A stretch of DNA of 64,000 nt from contig NW_026731694.1 in the NCBI RefSeq assembly GCF_028476545.1, forward strand, positions 129,001-193,000, read 5' to 3'. The translations under genes were made by a program, and so were the position numbers. Origin of the DNA: Physella acuta. Lineage: Eukaryota; Mollusca; Gastropoda; Physidae. Positions 34,429-47,060 of the stretch are shown here, piece after piece. The notes under the pieces are model-generated. The model had not been told where the DNA came from. It worked only from the letters and a program-made list of their open reading frames with translations, and ran no database searches. Position 1 is the first letter of the stretch, and each line of letters begins with the position of its first letter.

Positions 34429-34756
34429 CATCGATTGTATTTCATATAGAACCTTACAATTCTACAACAGCTTTGGTATGCCGAATATTTTTACAAGAAC
34501 TTTTGATATCCTACAAAAGCTTTTGGTGACCTATGTCAATGAATTGACCCTAGTTTATTACACAATAGCAATAGTAAGTTTCCCGTTTATTGATCCAATA
34601 TAAACGGGTCTTCGTATATTACTGATATTAAAACTGAGAATGATAGTGATAAAGTATACCATAGAGATCAGCTCCCAATACATACTTTAAATATATATGT
34701 ATCTTAATTGGGTATATTTTCTAAGGTGCAAAATATCTTATTATTAACTCCAAAAC

Positions 34757-35178
34757 TTATTTGCCTTCAGCCCAGTCAAAACGGTGTGTATAGAGGTTTG
34801 TACATACATTATTACCAGTGGCCTAGCGAGGTCTGGTGTCTCCAGTGTGGCACTTAATGGTGTCACCCCCCATTCCCGGGGACAATTTTCAATTTGCCGC
34901 CCCCCCCCCCCCCCCCCACCTTCAAAATTTCGATTTGCAGCCCCCCCCCCCTTAAACTTTCTATTTGCACCTCTTAAAACACTATTTAATACTCAAATTA
35001 ACCACATAATTAAATGAAATTATCATTTTTCTATATACATTTTGCTATTTTTTGCCTTGGTGTCATCCGGTGCGGTCCGCATCTCCCGCCCCCGCCCCCC
35101 CCCCCCCTCGCTGCGTCTCTGATTACTACTAATAACTTTCAGACTAAAGCGGAGTGCGAAGAAATCTGCAAAAACTGA
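34757..35178 (+). pseudogene. Second Kunitz exon of unit 1, disrupted by a hAT element
   Basis: 34759-34815 aligns with the start of the intact second-domain exon of unit 3 (TATTTGCCTTCAGCCCAGTC), but the acceptor CCCCAGA reads TCCAAAA. After the element, 35130-35178 aligns with the end of that exon (AAAGCGGAGTGCGAAGAAAT, stop TGA). About 70 bp of the domain core is missing. Unit 2 has the same arrangement, so the event came before the unit 1/unit 2 duplication. Confidence 0.8.
34816..35121. mobile_element. hAT MITE in the second Kunitz exon, unit 1
   Basis: Ends CAGTGGCCTAGCGAGGTC and CCTCGCTGCGTCTCTG are inverted. The 8-bp duplication is ATTATTAC/ATTACTAC (one mismatch). Same family as 20142-20574. 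Confidence 0.85.
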
Positions 35179-35236
35179 ACAGTTCAGAGCCAGACTGTGT
35201 ATTGAACATCCTACTGGTATCTGGAAATCTTTGACA

Positions 35237-35242
35237 AATAAA
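35237..35242 (+). terminator. Poly(A) signal of Kunitz gene 1
   Basis: AATAAA in TTGACAAATAAATCAGTTGA. The same signal follows the Kunitz genes of units 2 and 3. Confidence 0.6.
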
Positions 35243-35419
35243 TCAGTTGAGAGAAAAAATAACCATGTGTTTAAAATTGTCACATTTTTATACTAGACGT
35301 AAATATCATGACACGGTATACCGGCTCCGGAGTTAGACTCCCATAAGTCAAGCAGGCCTTGACGTAGTTAACTCCGGCTAACTGGCTCTGAAGACGCCGT
35401 TTTGATCACTACATATTTA

Positions 35420-36755
35420 CGGAATTATGTTCTGAATGAAATTTTTACTTAAACAATGTGTTACTATATTGCTTTAGGCACATTCAAAGCATATGTCGAA
35501 GGAAACTTCGTTTCAAAAATATTTTTTTTACAAAACAGGAACAAATGATTTAATTTATTAACTAATAACATGGCAATCATTATAACAATCAATTTTTGTA
35601 ATTTTCACACATAAATACAGCACAAAAGTATATTTTGAGTACGATTTTTAGTGGATTTTCTACCGGAACACATCTTAGACCTCAAACACAGCAAAAGCAG
35701 TCGACATGTTATGCTCCCTCAATTTTGTCTGTGGTCTTTCTGGTGTAGCAACGGTTGCCGGAATGAACATCCTTTTGCTGGAAGCTTCCAATAGCCGCAT
35801 AAATAAACAAAAGCCTAGTCATTCAGCACACAACTACTAGTAATACTAGTATAATTGTAGCCTACTAGAATGTTATGATAAGTCTACACTACAGTGCAAA
35901 GTTCATAAATAGAAGTGAGCTCAATGTGTTTAGGATAGCCGTAGTGGCCTACTCTGTTTACTGATTAAAATTTACCTTTTAGATCTATACTATATGCAGA
36001 AGTATGGACTATTACTAGTCTACAGGTATACATTACGTAAATGCTAGTTGTTGTAGGCAAGACAGTTTATTGCAGTAAAAAACTAACAAATTAAATCTTA
36101 CAACTAGGCTTTGGTATACAAATAAAGTATACTAAACCTTGTACACAAGCCTGCAACTGATACCTTTATTCTTGTTATTTTTTTACTACTAGAAATTAAC
36201 TTGTAATTACAATATTTCTTAGGTAAACCATATGCTAACCTTCTTATAAATGTGTAAATATCATTTTAATACATTTCGATAATTAATTATCAAGACAATA
36301 TTTATGTATAAAAAATCTACCATTTTCTAAAAATCCTAAAAAGTTACCGTGTGCCCTGACGGTACTTATAAGTCCACTTGTAAACATCGATCTAATACAA
36401 ATACAATTTCATTAAAATTGTATAACTAGAAGTTGAACGCGTTTGCCTGACTATTGCAGGTGCCAATAAAAAATATGTGGGGTTGAAAACTTGAAAAATA
36501 AGGTAAAACAAAGGGAAATCAAGAACGTGTGTGAGAAATGTACAGAAAAATTGTGAACTACCGATATAGCAAGACATTGATAATGGCGCCACACCAGTAA
36601 TTAAAAAAAAAAACATTGATACATCCGACTACCGGCGACTCAGGGGAGATAATACTATTAATTACTTCAATAATTTTTAAAATTCGTATTAAATTAAAAA
36701 TAATAAAGGCACTTAATAAAAGTGGTACTTATAAGTACCGTCAGTAGATAAAGGG
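35420..36755. other. Unit 1-specific insertion, AT-rich
   Basis: Unit 2 runs from TTTTGATCACTAC almost directly into CACCCCACTATGCG. Unit 1 has about 1.3 kb between the corresponding points. No gene is seen. Its last 390 bp is a separate inverted-repeat element. The right edge AAAGGGTTAAC resembles a piggyBac-type end, but no matching left end was found. Confidence 0.5.
36356..36744. mobile_element. Small inverted-repeat element, 389 bp
   Basis: Left end CTGACGGTACTTATAAGTCC and right end GGTACTTATAAGTACCGTCAG are inverted over about 23 bp. No coding content. The target duplication was not resolved. Confidence 0.5.
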
Positions 36756-37374
36756 TTAACCCCACCATGCGATGGACACCGTGCCCTACTACCTGTTACC
36801 CTGCTTGAACCTGGGGGGTTTTTGGACCTAAAAACTGGTTGCCTTCACGTACAAGCCCGTAAGGGCCAGGAAGTTGAACCTCTACGACATCCCCCCACCC
36901 CCCCCCCCCCCCCCCCGACCACACACGACCTAATTGGGCACTTTCACAGTTGAGAAGGAGCACGGATCCTAGCTTCAAATAGAAGCTTCACTGATACTAC
37001 CCTCTGGCGTATTCCAAACCGTGGTGAGCCTAGGCTTTTCTTCCCCTCCAGTACATCGTACTACCCGCCCTGGGAGGCGTTCCTTGTCTGACCACGTCAT
37101 AGACACTAGGACGAAGTGTCGTGATCATTGGTCCTGGTACGCATGTCGCAATCCATGGTCACCTAAAGCGAAACTGCAATGCGGGGGCATCTAGCCAAAA
37201 TGTGAACGTCGGCTATACTTAAATATAAGAGTCTACCTGAAATAACCTACTATGACCTTTCTGTCATATTCGGACTTACTATGGCGATGGCCATCGTATC
37301 TTGTAGAGACTTCCAGCCTATCTTGTAGAAATGGGCAGCTTATCCTGTAAAGAAGACCTATTTATATTGTAGAA

Positions 37375-38015
<641 letters not shown>

Positions 38016-38059
38016 TTTTTTGGTGGGGGGGGGGGGGTTGGGAAAGTTAATACTATTTA

Positions 38060-39370
38060 ATTTAATTTACCACAGTAGGCCCAGTGGCCTTTTTTCACAT
38101 TTGCCGTTGTTGTTTTTTTTAAAAAAGCACATAATAACAGCATTTTTTTAAAAAGCAATTGAGTAGTTAAGACATATCAGTTACATAGCACTCACAAATT
38201 TGGAACAAAGAAGTAATATTACACAGCTGTAATACAAAATAAGACGTGAAGGCGCACGGCGGGGAAAGCAGCTGGCAGAGGCATTAGGGACTGCAGGGAA
38301 AATTACGAGAAACCAACATCAGTGGTGGGAGCTTTATTAAAGGGCAGAGAGAGCAACCGCTTGCTAAAGCTAAACCTTTGATTAACGAGCTTTCAAAGGT
38401 AATTAGCATTTGGTGTTGCATCCCGACTGGTGTTAATACAATACATTCTAGCGTAATATTATTAACAAGCGGCATGGCCTCGCGGTAGAGAGCTAGACTG
38501 TTAACTTAAAAGTTCTAATCCGGTTTCAAATCAATAGAGCATCGCTGAGTCCACCCAGCTTTGATGAGTACCTCACTCACGTTAGAAAAACAAAAGAGGC
38601 TGGGCATGGTACTGACGACATTATCCTCTATTTAGGTCGAGGTCATTTAAAACCGACGAACTCTACTGCACCATGTGTCTTGGGCACAAACTGGAAAAAT
38701 TATAATAATGTAGTATTGTGGTATTGACCTTTTTAAAACTCGTGTGCTAAACACATCGCAAGCCATGTTTGTGTAATTGAAAAGTCGACGAGTTTGAAAA
38801 GAGAGAGAATAACCTAAATAGTATTGGTAGATAATCTTATTGATCGATCATGTCCAGCTTACTCGTTGTTTACCCTACTGTCAATGTGCTCTGAGAAGTT
38901 GTTTGGCTAACTTCACCACCAACACCAGCCGTGCCAACACCCATTGAAAAATGTCCCTTTAAATTATAGAATACACTATTGCATTGTTAAAGCAAAATAA
39001 ATTTCTGTTTAGGTTTGTGATAAATAAATTGCATTGATTTGATCAGTATTTTGTGTAGAGTTGTATTGTGGAGAGAGCAAAGGCGTAGTGACGAGGAGGG
39101 TGTAAGTACATGTGACCCCGGGCGCCGACCCTACGGGCGCGAAAAGGGGTTGGAAAAAAAATATGTAAAGCTCATTTTAGCTGCAGTTTTGAATTAAAAA
39201 TATAAAAAATACATTAAGGGGGGGGGGGCGTCAAATTGAAAGTGTATCCCCGGGCTCTGTGAGGGGTCGCTACGTGTCTGGGAGAGAGTCTGTAGAGATG
39301 ACCAAAGTGTAATATTGAGAATGCCCATCACATTCATTAAGATGGCCAGGTAATCATCAAGAAAGGGATG
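38060..39370. other. Conserved downstream block of unit 1, no recognised gene
   Basis: Matches 45740-47060 closely and parts of 57530-58370. It contains GACGTGAAGGCGCACGGCGG, a SINE family 2 copy, and a stretch ending GCAAAATAAATTTCTG. The last could be a 3' UTR with a poly(A) signal, but no coding exon was found. Confidence 0.55.
38475..38695 (+). repeat. tRNA-derived SINE family 2
   Basis: Head CGCGGTAGAGAGCTAGACTG, then TGAGTCCACCCAGCTTTGAT and GGCTGGGCATGGTACTGACG, tail AACTCTACTGCACC. It is shared with unit 2 at 46167. Confidence 0.85.
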
Positions 39371-39529
39371 AACAACGTATGTTCTACGAGAACTGATAAT
39401 CTAAAGTGCAATTGATTAACGCCTATTCATTTTCGTAATACCTTTAACAAAATGCAATATATTCTTCATTTCTGTTATACTGATTGCCTACACCCGCGTC
39501 CACTAATGTCTTATACTTAATTTATTAAA

Positions 39530-40165
39530 ACAAACCGGGAGTGATCTCCCCTAAACTTTCTTAAATACTCTTATATAACACCACGTGGGATGGCAACTCG
39601 GAATATAGACATGATTTTTAATTACTTAAAAATAGAATAGAATCTCGTAGAAAAAAGAATTGCGCACCAAGCGAACGCCTAAACAAAATAAGCATAATAG
39701 TGCGGAATATTATTAGTACTTTATAAATTTACATGCGTTTTTTGAAAAATTGGAAATAGCGTAAATTACTACTTCCGGTAAACGGAAATTACTCAAAATT
39801 TGATGGAAGGTAGAGAATTTTACCTTTTACTTACAAGTGAAATTTCATTTATCTATCTGAAATAGTACTCAAGTTTGAAAAGTTCAAAGTAAAAAAGTAC
39901 CACTTCCGGTTATCGGAAATCGCTCAAAAGTTGACACCGATCTAGGATTTTTAATAAAATACTTATATATGAAATTTCATCAACCCAGCTGTAACGGTAC
40001 TCAAGTTATCGTGTTTAAACATACACATACAGACACACACACATACACACAGACATACGTTTTTCCGTATTAGTGAGGTGTGAAACGTCGAGATTTGCAA
40101 AAATCTCGATTTTTTTTTTCTCACGATTACAAGACTTTCTCTATACTTCGTATATACGAGAAAAT
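39530..40165 (-). mobile_element. Dispersed repeat R1
   Basis: AAACCGGGAGTGATCTCCCC to ACTTCGTATATACGAGAAAA, with a short CA-rich tract at 40020-40050. Unit 1 lacks it at this position (TACTTAATTGTTTGACAATA is contiguous there). Confidence 0.8.
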
Positions 40166-40233
40166 AAAAAAACCCAGACTTGTGTGACAATAGACAAAAC
40201 ATTTTAAGTAGAGACTTGGGAAATAAATTAGAA

Positions 40234-40977
40234 CTAGGCATGCTGCCCAGCTTCGCTTAGGCTTTCGAAAACATTGAGAATTTGAATGCTTAATTAATTC
40301 GCCCATATAAGACGCCGGTTAGTCGAGGTCAGTTTTGACCCCCTCATCGTAGACTTTTCGGCCAACCGGCGACCGTGTTCTGTCGCCCCAAGGCAAGATC
40401 CTGCCAAATTTGAAGCGCCTGCGACGCCGGGAAGTGCCCTATCGGGCACCCGACAGCTTAGCTTTATAGATCATCTAGATCTAGATCTAGTAGAATCTCT
40501 AGATCTAGATGATCTAGAATATCTACATCTAAATCAATATCTAGATCTAGAATCTCTAGATCTAGAATCCAAATAGATAAAATAATTTTTTTAAGTTTAG
40601 GCCGAGAAAATCGTATTGTGTACATTTCATAGCGTACAGAGCTCTAAATCATATTTGAATGAAATAGTTCATTTCTTTTTATTCTAAACTCGGAAGATGA
40701 CGTCATCAGTTTCGTGCTCTTTTTTTTTTAGTGTAAACAATAAACGACGTCATTGATAAGTGCGTTTTTGTCCCAAGTTTAAACACTTTTCCGGTTGCAT
40801 AAATAATACTGTTTCTCTACATTCGAATACGCCTTTTTTTTATTTTTCTTCTTTAAATAAAATTGTGGTTATACATTTAAAACATCTAATATATTATTTT
40901 CAACAAAAGTCCGTATAAAGGTATCCATATATCGCTGCCGAATCTGACGTGATGTCCGGCGAAAATATTTTGCGGAC

Positions 40978-41019
<42 letters not shown>

Positions 41020-41044
41020 GCACTTGGCCTTTTATATATTAGGA
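40234..41044 (-). mobile_element. Helitron (non-autonomous), 811 bp
   Basis: Read on the minus strand it begins TCCTAATATATAAAAGGCC and ends ...GCATGCCTAG-3'. A GCCTAAGC-GAA-GCTGGGC hairpin lies shortly before the CTAG. It sits between A and T with no target duplication. Unit 1 shows the empty site: AATTAGAATTATTGATCAG is contiguous there. It contains CTAGAT and AG microsatellites and no Rep/helicase coding region. Confidence 0.85.
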
Positions 41045-41184
41045 TTATTGATCAGGCATGGAGTAGCCAGGTAACATTGATTTATCGTCAAGCTATTTTA
41101 GATAGTTTAGCTAGCTTAAAGAAATGTGTTAAATAAATGTGTTAAAACTTTAGTACATTTTCTTAAAAAAAATTCATAAAATAA

Positions 41185-41525
41185 CTTTATAATAACAAGC
41201 TTGTATGTAATAATTCACTAAAAAGTAGAAAATAAAATATACACTAGTATTTAAATAACTTTAAAGAAAAGCTTGGGTCTCTTAATAAATATTAGCCACT
41301 ACTATTTAAATTACTATAAAGAAAAGCGTGGGTCACTTTAATATCTATTGGATACCTTTACTAATATTTAGGAAGAGACCCCCGCTTTTCTTTATAGTAA
41401 TTTAAATAGTAGTGGCTAATATTTAGGAAGAGAACCACGCTTTTCTTTATAGTTATTTAAATAGTAGTGTATAATTTATTTTCTACTTTTTAGTTCATTA
41501 TTACATAAAAGCTTGTTATTAAAAC
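41185..41525. mobile_element. Large foldback element
   Basis: Arms around AATAACAAGCTTGTATGTAA, CTAAAAAGTAGAAAATAA and AAAGAAAAGCGTGGGTC recur in reverse order and complement up to 41525. Several sub-palindromes are nested. It is absent from unit 1. It shares the CTAAAAAGTAGAAAATAA motif with the foldback at 59628-60005. Confidence 0.75.
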
Positions 41526-43400
41526 GTTTTTATGATTTTTTTTTCAGTATATAGCTAAAGTTTCAGTAAAGTATTATGGGATGGCGTTGTCTAATGGTAA
41601 AGAACGAGACTGCTGACCCGACTAAAAACCATCGCGCGCCTATGGAACGTGATGTTTTGTCGTAGAGCCCTCCCTCGCTGCACGCCCAACACGGCCGTGA
41701 TGACGCATGTGGATAGAACTGCCTACTAATTCGGTCCAAATTTTAATTAATTCATAAAAAATTAATTAGGCGACCAATTAAGTCAAATTGAATGTTACGA
41801 TGCATTGTCTTCTTGTCTTGACACACGTACCAATTACGAACCGTTTTTGTCAGTTAGAAGTGCCTGCAATTTCGCACGGGCGTTTCGATCTAGACAGACT
41901 GACGACTGACGACAGAGGAAGTGAGTGTTATAAAAGCTTGTAAAAACTGGGAGCTATCTCTCAAACAGTATGTGAAATTGCAATGGTAATGCAGTGAATG
42001 AGTAAAGGGGGATAATGGGGTGAATGGTGTTTATACGTTGCACCCTGTCCAGCTCATCCCTCTTCAATCCTGGTGCTGTGAGTTGTGTCAGTTCAATTTG
42101 TACCTGTTTTGTCTACGGGTATACAAGATGTGTGTGTGAACCGTGTGGTTGCCTCAGTTTAGTCCAGTTCTTTCATAAGGTTAGTGTAGGTTAGTACTGC
42201 ACTGTTAGAAAGCCTCACTATGTAAGTTTGTCTACAAGCGAATGTATTTTTATTTAGAATAGTCTGTGTTTGTTTTAGATAGTGTAGATAGCATTAAACT
42301 CTTTTAGTGTTAACGAGCCTTTTTTATTTATTACGAGCTTACCCGCGACGTAGTATACGCCGCCATCTAGTTGTTTTATTTGCTTCTTATCAGAAATTCA
42401 TAATTTGTGAATTGAACACGACCCACTTCCCCCACCCTCTCCCGTTCCCCCCCTCCCGCCCAGTGAAAGCAGCCGTTTACAAAAAAAGATCAATCAGAAA
42501 TGGTTACCTTCCCTTCGTTTCAAATCGTCAATACTAAATTATCTGCCCATAATAGCCGTCACTAACCCGGCTCTACGATTGTAAACATTCGGGGTGAACC
42601 ACATCTCACCTGACAGGTGGGAATGAGGGTGGTGGCTAAGCTGCGTGGTGTTTTCTATGGTGTCCATGAAGAGAATTATGTATATAGATTGTGTTTTATA
42701 TCTCGTTTGAGGTTGTTCGTCTTAAATGTTGCGCTATTCACTGGAACACCTGTAAAGACGTGTCCGTGTGTTTACTGCAAGTACCTCGAGAAAATGTGTC
42801 AGGAATAGAGACAATAGTAGAGAGACCGGGATTAAGTGCGTGATAGAGAGAAATAAGGAAGCAGAAAATTAAAAACATTTAGTGAGAAAGAGAGGGAGTT
42901 GGTTGGAGGTAGAAAGAGTGAGAAAATGAGAAAGAGAGAGGGAGAGAGAGAAAGAGAAAAGAAAAAGAGTTTAGAGTGTGGAGGTATGACAGTAGAAACT
43001 ATGAGGTGACGATGAAATATGTAAAACTTCAAGAAGCCGATTAATTAATGATAAAGTTATGATTAAATTATGATGAGTGTCTGTTTGTTCATGGTAAAAA
43101 ATTGTGTTTTTACTTATTCTGTATTAAAATTCTGGTTACTCTTTAACATTTATCCATGGCGTACAACTCCGAGGTTTGAGATCGTATTACTTCTTGTACT
43201 TGTGCTTTTCGTAATGCATCACAGTTGTTTTGTTATAATAACTTTGATATTACTTCCGATCCTTAAAATTTATTTACGCCCTTCATACCCCGTCAGCAAG
43301 CACAACAATTTTATTGTTAAGCCTTTTGTCATTGGTCACCTAAGAAGTCACCCCACTGATGAGGATTAACCTTTTCTATTCACGCCTCTGGCTAGGCGAT
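41526..43400. other. Unit 2 upstream region, no recognised gene
   Basis: 41575-41945 holds a repeat sharing GGTCCAAATTTTAATTAATT and CATCGCGCGCC motifs (reverse) with 47885-49075. 41950-42330 matches 32300-32690 of unit 1, including a TATAAAAGG or TATACAAG motif. 42900-42970 is AG-rich. Short open frames are not conserved between the units. Confidence 0.5.
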
Positions 43401-43417
43401 ACTAAGCTGATTAATGG

Positions 43418-43424
43418 TATATAA
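43418..43424 (+). promoter_or_regulatory. TATA box of Kunitz gene 2
   Basis: TATATAA in the same context and spacing (98 bp before the ATG) as gene 1. Confidence 0.7.
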
Positions 43425-43515
43425 ACTCTTGTGTTAAGTCAAGAGACTCATCAATTACCGATCCATACATTACAACACCGAGTCTAGCCAAGACGTCCAA
43501 CAGTTGCCAGATAAA

Positions 43516-44444
43516 ATGTTTTCCAGGTTGTTTGTGCTCTGTGTGATGACACTACTTGTCGAGTTTTCAATGCAAAATGATAGTAAGTCTAAACATTTTA
43601 TTTGAATTAATCATAAGTTGCTGTGACGTAGTCGGGCCGGTAAAGTTTGTGGTTGAAAAACCGAAAAGTCCCGAGTTCAAATCCTCGGGCACATGAGGCT
43701 TCGATAGCTAGAGATATCAACCCATCTAAGAGAGAGCACTCAAAAATAAGAAGTTTGTTCTTTGATGGAGAAAGGCTGACGAAGCAAATACAGAAATAAA
43801 AGCAGGCTTTAATCTGAGTCAATGGCCTACGTTGCGCATACCATTTTGACGCAAATAAGAAAAATCTCTTTTAACATTACAATTAAGAATAAAATATATA
43901 TAAAATGAATAGTGTAAGGATTTGATTTATTAAATCCCATATCATTGTTTATATTTTAAAACTGCTGGTTATTCAAAATAAAATTAACAAGCGTATACAA
44001 CGTTTAGTTGATAAATAATGTTAAGAGATATATTTAAGTATATTTAGTTACGAATATTGTCTAACATTTTGACACCAAACAACTTCAACGAACTCAATTA
44101 TACGTAAGTACACATACACATATGCATGGAGGTACGGTTGAAAAGCGTATTTTTATCAATTTAAGATGCACAAATATCCATACATATCAAAATACATATA
44201 TTACCCTAGAACACATACATCTATAGATATCATAACACACACATATCTACAACTATCCCCAGATGACGTGTGCCGACTACCAGTTGCAGAAGGGACATGC
44301 AAAGCGCTGATGCTTAGATATTACTTCGACCAGAAAACAGGGCGTTGCAGAATGTTTTATTACAACGGTTGTGAAGGCAATAAAAATAATTTCAAAACCA
44401 AATCAGAATGCAAGAATGTCTGCGGGAAAACTGGTAACATGTAG
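43516..44444 (+). CDS. Kunitz-type serine protease inhibitor 2 (single domain, secreted)
   Basis: Exon 1 (43516-43582) encodes the signal peptide MFSRLFVLCVMTLLVEFS. Exon 2 (44263-44444) encodes one Kunitz domain with all six cysteines (CRLPVAEGTCKALMLRYYFD, GRCRMFYYNGC, CKNVC) and P1 Lys. It stops at TAG seven codons after the last cysteine (82 aa) if the weak GTAACA donor is not used. It differs from gene 1 mainly around the inhibitory loop (P1' Ala instead of Glu) and in the central strand (YYNGCEG against YSGCRG). Exon 2 appears to carry more substitutions than its flanking introns, which could indicate diversifying selection; this needs counting. The second-domain exon is disrupted as in unit 1. 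Confidence 0.88.
43618..43835 (+). repeat. tRNA-derived SINE family 1 in intron 1 of Kunitz gene 2
   Basis: Orthologous to the SINE at 33587-33790, with the same flanks. Confidence 0.85.
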
Positions 44445-44624
44445 CATCGATTATATTTTATATAGATCCTTACAATTCTACAACAGCTTTGGTATGCCGA
44501 ATATTTTTACAAGAACTTTTGTTATCCTACAAAAGCTTTTGGTAACCTATGTCAATGAATTGACCCTATTTTATTACACAATAGAAATAGTAAGTTTCCG
44601 GTTTATTGGCCAATATATATGGGA

Positions 44625-44815
44625 CAGATGAAGAAGAATTCATCGAATTCAATGACCTAGGCAAGGGGATAATGTGTCCAGCATAACGCCCAGCCTACTT
44701 TGTTTCCACTGACGTAGTTAGGTGAACATCAGACCTTGGTGGACTCAGGGACGTTTTGAACTCGAGACTTAAGGGTTAGCAGTCTAGCTTTCTATCGCTA
44801 GACCACGACACCATC
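44625..44815 (-). repeat. tRNA-derived SINE family 2 in unit 2
   Basis: Runs from GACAGATGAAGAAGAATTCA to CTAGACCACGACACCATC. Unit 3 has it at the same site (55780-55985). Unit 1 lacks most of it, so unit 1 seems to have lost it. Confidence 0.75.
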
Positions 44816-44962
44816 TGCGTAACTTACTGATATTAAAACTGGGAATGATAGTGATAAAGTATACCATAGAGATCAGCTCCCAATACCTACTTTAAATATA
44901 TATGTATCTTAATTTGAGTATATTTTCTAAGGTGCAAAATATCTTATTATTAACTCCAAAAC

Positions 44963-45374
44963 TTATTTGCCTTCAGCCCAGTCAAAACGGTGTGTATAGA
45001 GGTTTGTACATACATCATTACCAGTGGCCTAACGAGGTCTGGTGTCTCCAGTGTGGCACTTAATGGTGTCAGTCCCGGGGACAATTTTCGATTTGCCCCC
45101 CCCCCCCCTTCAAAATTTCGATTTGCAGCCCCCCCCCCCCCCCCCCCCCCTTCAAACTTTCTATTTGCACCTCTTAAAACACTATTTAACACTGGAATTA
45201 ATCACATAATTAAGTGAAATTATCATTTTTGCTATATATATTTTGCTATTTTTTGCCTTGGTGTCACCCGGTGCGGTCCGCATCCCCCGCCCCCCCCCCC
45301 CCCTCGCTGCGCCTCTGATTACTACTAATAACTTTCAGACTAAAGCGGAGTGCGAAGAAATCTGCAAAAACTGA
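44963..45374 (+). pseudogene. Second Kunitz exon of unit 2, disrupted by a hAT element
   Basis: Same layout as unit 1: lost acceptor (TCCAAAA), start of the domain, element, then the tail AAAGCGGAGTGCGAAGAAAT and TGA, with the domain core missing. Confidence 0.8.
45022..45317. mobile_element. hAT MITE in the second Kunitz exon, unit 2
   Basis: Ends CAGTGGCCTAACGAGGTC and CCTCGCTGCGCCTCTG. Flanks ATCATTAC and ATTACTAC. It is the duplicate of 34816-35121. Confidence 0.85.
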
Positions 45375-45432
45375 ACAGTTCACAGCCAGACTGTGTATTG
45401 AACATCCTACTGGTAACTGGAAATCTTTGACA

Positions 45433-45438
45433 AATAAA
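45433..45438 (+). terminator. Poly(A) signal of Kunitz gene 2
   Basis: AATAAA in TTGACAAATAAATCAGTTGA, identical to unit 1. Confidence 0.6.
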
Positions 45439-45739
45439 TCAGTTGAGAGAAAAAAATAACCTTGTGTTTAAACTTTTCACATTTTTATACTACACGTAAA
45501 TATCATGACACGGTATACCGGCTACGGAGTTATACTCCCATAGGTCAAGCAGGCCTTGACGTAGTTAACTCGGGCTTACTGGCTCTGAAGACGCTGTTTT
45601 GATCACTACGTGTTGGTAACGTTTCACCCCACTATGCGCTGTACACCGTACCCGACTACCTGTTACCCTGCTTGAACCTGGGTTGTTTTTTTTTTGGACC
45701 TAAAAACTGGTTGCCCTCACGTACAAACCCGTAATTTTT

Positions 45740-47060
45740 TTCAATTTAATCTAATTTAATTTAATTTACAACAGAACCCACGGAAGCCGTTTTTCACTTT
45801 GGCCGTTTTAACAAAAATCGTAATAATAGCATTTGAAAAAAAAAAAAACCAATCGAGTAGAAAGACAGAGCAGCTACATAGCACTCACAAATTTGGAACA
45901 AAGAAATAATATTACATAGCTGGAATACAAAATAAGACGTGAAGGCGCACGGCGGGGAAGTAGCTGACAGAGGCATTAGGGACTGCAAGGAAAATTACGG
46001 GAGACCAACAACAGTGGTGGGAGCTTTAATAAAGGGCAGAGAGAGCAACCGCTTGCTAAAGCTAAACCTTTGAGTAACGAGCTTTCAAAGTTAATTAGCA
46101 TTTGGTGTTGCATCCCGACCGGTGTTAATACAATACATTTTAACGTAATATTATTAATAAGCGGCATGGCCTAGCGCTAGAGAGCTTGACTGCTAACCGA
46201 AAAGTCTCGAGTTTTAATCCGGCTTCAAATCAATAGAGCATCGCTGAGTCCACCCAGCTTTGATGAGTACCTCACTCACGTTAGAAAAACAAAAGAGGCT
46301 GGGCATAGTACTGACGACATTATCCTCTATTTAGGCCCAGGTCATTTAAAACCGACGAACTCTACTTCACCTGCACAATTTGTCTTGGGCACAAACTGGA
46401 AAAACTATAATAATGTAGAATTATTGTATTGACCTTTGTAAAACTCGTGTGCTAAACACATCATAAGCCATTTTTATGTAATTGAAAAGTCGTCGAGTTT
46501 GACAAGAGAGAATAACCTAAATAGTATTGTTAATGTGGTAGATAATCTTATTGATCGATCATGTCCAGCTTACTCGTTTGTTTACCCTACTGTCAATGTG
46601 CTCTGAGAAGTTGTTTGGCTAACTTCACCACCAACACCAGCTTTGCCAACACCCTTTGAAAAATGTCCCTTTAAATTATAATATACACTATTGCATTGTT
46701 AAAGTAAAATAAATTTCTGCTTAGGTTTGTGATAAATAAATTGCATTGATTTGATCAGTATTTTGTGAAGAGTTGTATTGTGGAGAGAGTAAAGGCGTAG
46801 TTACGAGGAGGGTGTAAGTACATGTGTCCCGGGGCGCCGGCCCTACGGGCGCCAAAAGGGGTTGAAAAAAAATGGTAACGCTCATTTTAGCTGCAGTTTT
46901 GAATTAAAAATATAAAAAATACATTAAGGGGGGGGGGGGGCAAATTGAAAGTGTATCCGCGTGCGCCTGGAGGAGTCGCTACGACACTGGGAGAGAGTCT
47001 GTAGAGATGACCAAAGTGTAATATTGAGAATGCCCATCACATTCATTGAGATGACCAGGT
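45740..47060. other. Conserved downstream block of unit 2, no recognised gene
   Basis: Near-identical to 38060-39370. No exon is supported. Confidence 0.55.
46167..46395 (+). repeat. tRNA-derived SINE family 2
   Basis: Duplicate of the SINE at 38475-38695. Confidence 0.8.

Larger units (their letters stand above)
39300..47050. repeat. Segmental duplication, unit 2
   Basis: Second copy of the Kunitz-bearing segment. Relative to unit 1 it has gained an R1 copy (39530), a Helitron (40234) and a foldback element (41185) and lacks the 35.4-36.8 kb insertion. Confidence 0.8.

Noticed and set aside
35420-36755. Complete piggyBac element in unit 1
   Set aside because: The right edge GGGTTAAC fits, but no matching TTAA-bounded left end was found, and the empty site in unit 2 does not show a clean TTAA.
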